Of a DNA stretch of 45,654 bases, positions 44,801 through 45,654 are shown one piece after another; within the stretch, counting starts at the first letter, position 1; the number at the start of each line of letters is the position of its first letter. The DNA comes from Ruminococcus sp. (GTDB lineage Bacteria; Bacillota; Clostridia; Oscillospirales; Ruminococcaceae). The notes under the pieces were generated by a model, which saw only the letters and a program-made list of their open reading frames with translations, ran no database searches and was not told the origin of the DNA. The stretch is from positions 1-45,654 of the forward strand of contig JAKSQT010000010.1 of NCBI GenBank assembly GCA_024403995.1, read 5' to 3'. Both the position numbers and the translations under genes were made by a program.

Positions 44801-44893
44801 AATCTGCTTAGAAATATCGCACCATTCTGTCAGATAGTGCTTGACAGTGCGGCTTTCAGCGAGATTGTCAACTATATACAAATCGTTAGCCAC
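41801..44893 (-). CDS. PLD-nuclease/SNF2-type helicase fusion
   Basis: A 1030-residue protein starting GTG behind GGGGGGA. The N-terminal phospholipase D-type nuclease domain (about 1-200) has the HKD-type motif FHAKAY (His ~123) and GSSNFT (~155). The SF2 helicase has Walker A GVGLGKT (~272), DEAHHFRN (~354), LTATPINNS and motif VI LMQRIGRVDRRR (~801). A helical insertion lies between the RecA lobes, and the C-terminal part (from ~860) is unassigned. The nuclease domain would be the effector that cuts DNA after translocation, as in type I/ISP restriction. First gene of the operon. Confidence 0.9.
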   Translation of the reverse strand: MANDLYIVDNLAESRTVKHYLTEWCDISKQIDVATGYFEVGGLLELAEKWQGLDKIRIIMGSEVTKRTSEILKTISDKIIDIFDESIEHEKQKNTFLIGVPAIMEALRSRKIECRVFDKDKFHAKAYITYFKDDYHSQFIPSMNIPSGYALVGSSNFTKAGLTKNIELNVQVTADVDALQEWFDTRWNEAIDLTDAILQVIEKHCRDYSPFDIYIRSMYEMYHNHEQTLSEWEENSSVIYPLLSQYQKDGYNSLIEIADKYGGAFLCDGVGLGKTFEGLMLIERYVVKERKNVVLIVPAAARIPVWETTIKKYIPSVMSGFSKFMIINHTDVLPDRKVDQLESITNEAEVIIIDEAHHFRNRSSNRYRKLYEIMGNGTKKQIFMLTATPINNSFLDLQHLIELFTQRQEDYFKDAPLGIQSVRGHFGKMEKSLEKSANSTDVSDHSEESSSIMRRDPLVNALVVQRSRAYVKKSLTVSEKDNILFPDRLPPVVANYSMRVSYGKLIDDFVDSFDRKDKEKGRSVPILALPVYSPYEEEYYIGDKSKIDEMKKGRQTQVVNLVRQLLLKRFESSIAAFEETCIRIFVRLRKFVDDYREYGNERSITRFFQRRERITEYIEKYISNNTPYTLDDLEDDLPEYVWNVEENLDVTDFDIVAMIEDTLGDMEVLSDFIDDMMGIDPEKDDKINKLKNLILHDDKIKGKKVIIFTEYRSTAQYIYRQLSECGVKNMFELDGQYSGDRKNIIERFAPYYNDKTSYTIDDEIQVLIATDVLAEGLNLQDASCLINYELHWNPVRLMQRIGRVDRRRNQQIEDNLLADHPEIRADRDRIYYWNFLPPTELEQLLSLFKTVSQKTLRISKTFGIEGKQLLTPDDDYDALKEFNTAYEGTESQEEEIILDYQRLMSENPGYIEDVKKLPKRMFSGKQFGRKGFFFCYELPDKRIDGTWSDGDGRVKWYFYDIATKEISDNTYEIWQIIKTLPDEIRLVAVTPDDFTDIKKRIETYIKRNYLSRIQAPKGVKAKMLTWMQLA

Positions 44894-44925
44894 AATCGTC
44901 CCCCCTAAAGAGTATTATCCATTTT

Positions 44926-44954
44926 ATTATAGCATAATCTGCATAATAAGTCAA
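44926..44954 (-). promoter_or_regulatory. promoter of the restriction/RES operon
   Basis: TTGACT, 17 bp, TATAAT on the minus strand, 32 bp before the GTG start. Confidence 0.85.
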
Positions 44955-45021
44955 TTACTGAACAAAGATTTTTCAGCATATCGAACTGAATTTTAGAGAA
45001 AATTTTGCTAAAAAGAAAAAA

Positions 45022-45056
45022 GATATGCTGACACCATATTTTAGGTGTAGCATATC
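45022..45056 (-). terminator. terminator insulating the cargo promoter
   Basis: GATATGCTACACC/GGTGTCAGCATATC (one bulge) is followed by TTTTTTCTTTTT on the minus strand. It would block transcripts arriving from the right before the operon promoter. No minus-strand gene precedes it inside the element. Confidence 0.75.
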
Positions 45057-45463
45057 CCAAAATGTTACTCTGTTGTGTAATCAAATAATAAATACCGAAT
45101 TGGCTCTGCGGTTTCTTTAGTATCCATTTGTGTCGTGCAAAGTCAATGATAATTTACTATTTTTTCATATTTTGCAATAGAGTTAGCAGATGTAAATATT
45201 CATATACCGATACAAAGCTGATTTGGAATAATGTCCTTAATGATTCTTTACAAGTGTTAACAAGGACTCATAAAAACCCATTATTATATGTACACTCCTC
45301 TAAATTTTCTCAAATAAAAACAAGGAATATGGTGAGGTTTTATGCACTCTCACGCTATTATTCCTATATTATAACACCAAATTTCGTCATGATTGTCAAG
45401 GTTTCTGTGTACATTCGCTCTTTCTAATATAATGATTTAGCATAATCATATAGTTACAAAATA
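45057..45463. other. AT-rich intergenic end of the mobilizable element
   Basis: About 400 bp with no convincing gene; the single 99-codon frame at 45128-45427 lacks a ribosome binding site and protein-like composition. I see nothing further here. Confidence 0.6.
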
Positions 45464-45492
45464 AGAGGAACAGCCAACTTGACTGTTCCTCT
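45464..45492. terminator. hairpin near the right end of the element
   Basis: AGAGGAACAG/CTGTTCCTCT forms a 10-bp stem with a 9-base loop, 61 bp inside attR. The flanking T run is weak. Confidence 0.5.
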
Positions 45493-45552
45493 ATCATAGC
45501 CTGCCTATTTGTCTTGCAATGGAGATACTTCTTTATGGAGCATCACCGAAAT

Positions 45553-45557
45553 GCGAG
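45553..45557. other. right attachment core (attR)
   Basis: GCGAG, read as TGC GAG in the helicase frame, matching attL at 31429-31433 in sequence and codon phase. Confidence 0.7.
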
Positions 45558-45654
45558 GATGTTGACCAACAGGCACTTTCATATTCCGAGATCAAGGCTC
45601 TCTGTACAGGTGATGAGCGTATCAAGGAAAAGCTGATGCTTGAAAACGATGTAA
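45553..45654 (+). pseudogene. conjugative-element helicase, continuation to the right of the insertion (partial)
   Basis: The frame reads [19 protein letters not shown] then [14 protein letters not shown] and runs off the window. This is what follows the TSK(S/T)PAR segment in Tn1549-type helicases (EDVDExALSYAEIKAL...NPLIKEKMxLD). It is therefore the direct continuation of the fragment ending at 31433. Confidence 0.85.

Noticed and set aside
37572-44893. DISARM or BREX system
   Set aside because: Helicase, methyltransferase and a PLD domain recall DISARM, but PLD is fused to the helicase, and the DUF1998 protein and BREX PglZ/BrxC genes are absent.
45128-45427. 99-codon plus-strand frame near the right end of the element
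   Set aside because: No ribosome binding site, Tyr/Phe/Ser-rich random-like composition in AT-rich DNA.

Overview
The window looks like a chromosome segment of a cellulolytic, Gram-positive Ruminococcus-type bacterium (Oscillospiraceae). Two adjacent secreted proteins, a GDSL/SGNH esterase and a GH9 cellulase, carry C-terminal dockerin-like modules, which implies a cellulosome. Strong ribosome binding sites and near-consensus sigma-A promoters fit a Firmicute. The species cannot be named from this evidence.

Region 1 (1-9.6 kb) is chromosomal. It holds a tRNA-Asp, mnmA-recG (minus strand), and an operon of a Na+-pump-type decarboxylase beta subunit, a tiny gamma-like membrane protein and a one-span membrane protein. 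A leader that looks like a yybP-ykoY manganese riboswitch fused to an intrinsic terminator precedes that operon. The two dockerin enzymes follow, each with its own promoter and terminator.

Region 2 (9.6-31.4 kb) is accessory DNA. An IS1182-like element with a frameshifted transposase is followed by iteron-like repeats and then by fragments of a Tn1549-type conjugative element: PcfB, the first codons of a VirD4 coupling protein, the N-terminal half of a Maff2 protein and a beheaded resolvase. An AT-rich minus-strand cargo operon comes next: an oligopeptide-type ABC importer with permease and both ATPases fused in one chain, plus a P-loop kinase and a PHP phosphoesterase. The missing C-terminal part of Maff2 lies on the far side of this cargo. 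An IS66 remnant leads into a second cargo: a zinc-ribbon/TPR membrane protein, a second TPR membrane protein, a secreted protein, a large BspA-type LRR surface protein and a 39-residue peptide gene directly behind it.

Region 3 (31.43-45.56 kb) is a complete nested integrative mobilizable element of about 14.1 kb. It sits inside the large SNF2-type helicase gene of the conjugative element. The two helicase fragments flank it, share a 5-bp core GCGAG in the same codon phase, and would be rejoined in frame by excision. It encodes a large serine recombinase, a TnpW-like protein, an oriT-like region, MobC, a relaxase, and a cargo that looks like an anti-phage system: a PLD-nuclease/helicase, a type ISP-like methyltransferase with target recognition, and a RES-domain (NAD+-degrading toxin family) protein in one tight operon.

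The two cargo operons at 13.3-20.1 kb and 37.6-44.9 kb are unrelated, yet both end at copies of the same ~120-bp sequence, which supplies a terminator facing them. This suggests a shared cargo docking border. The most novel-looking parts are the PLD-helicase/methyltransferase/RES operon, the fused ABC/kinase/PHP operon, the Mn-riboswitch control of a stand-alone decarboxylase beta subunit, and the small peptide behind the LRR protein. All function statements rest on motifs read by eye; no database search was run.
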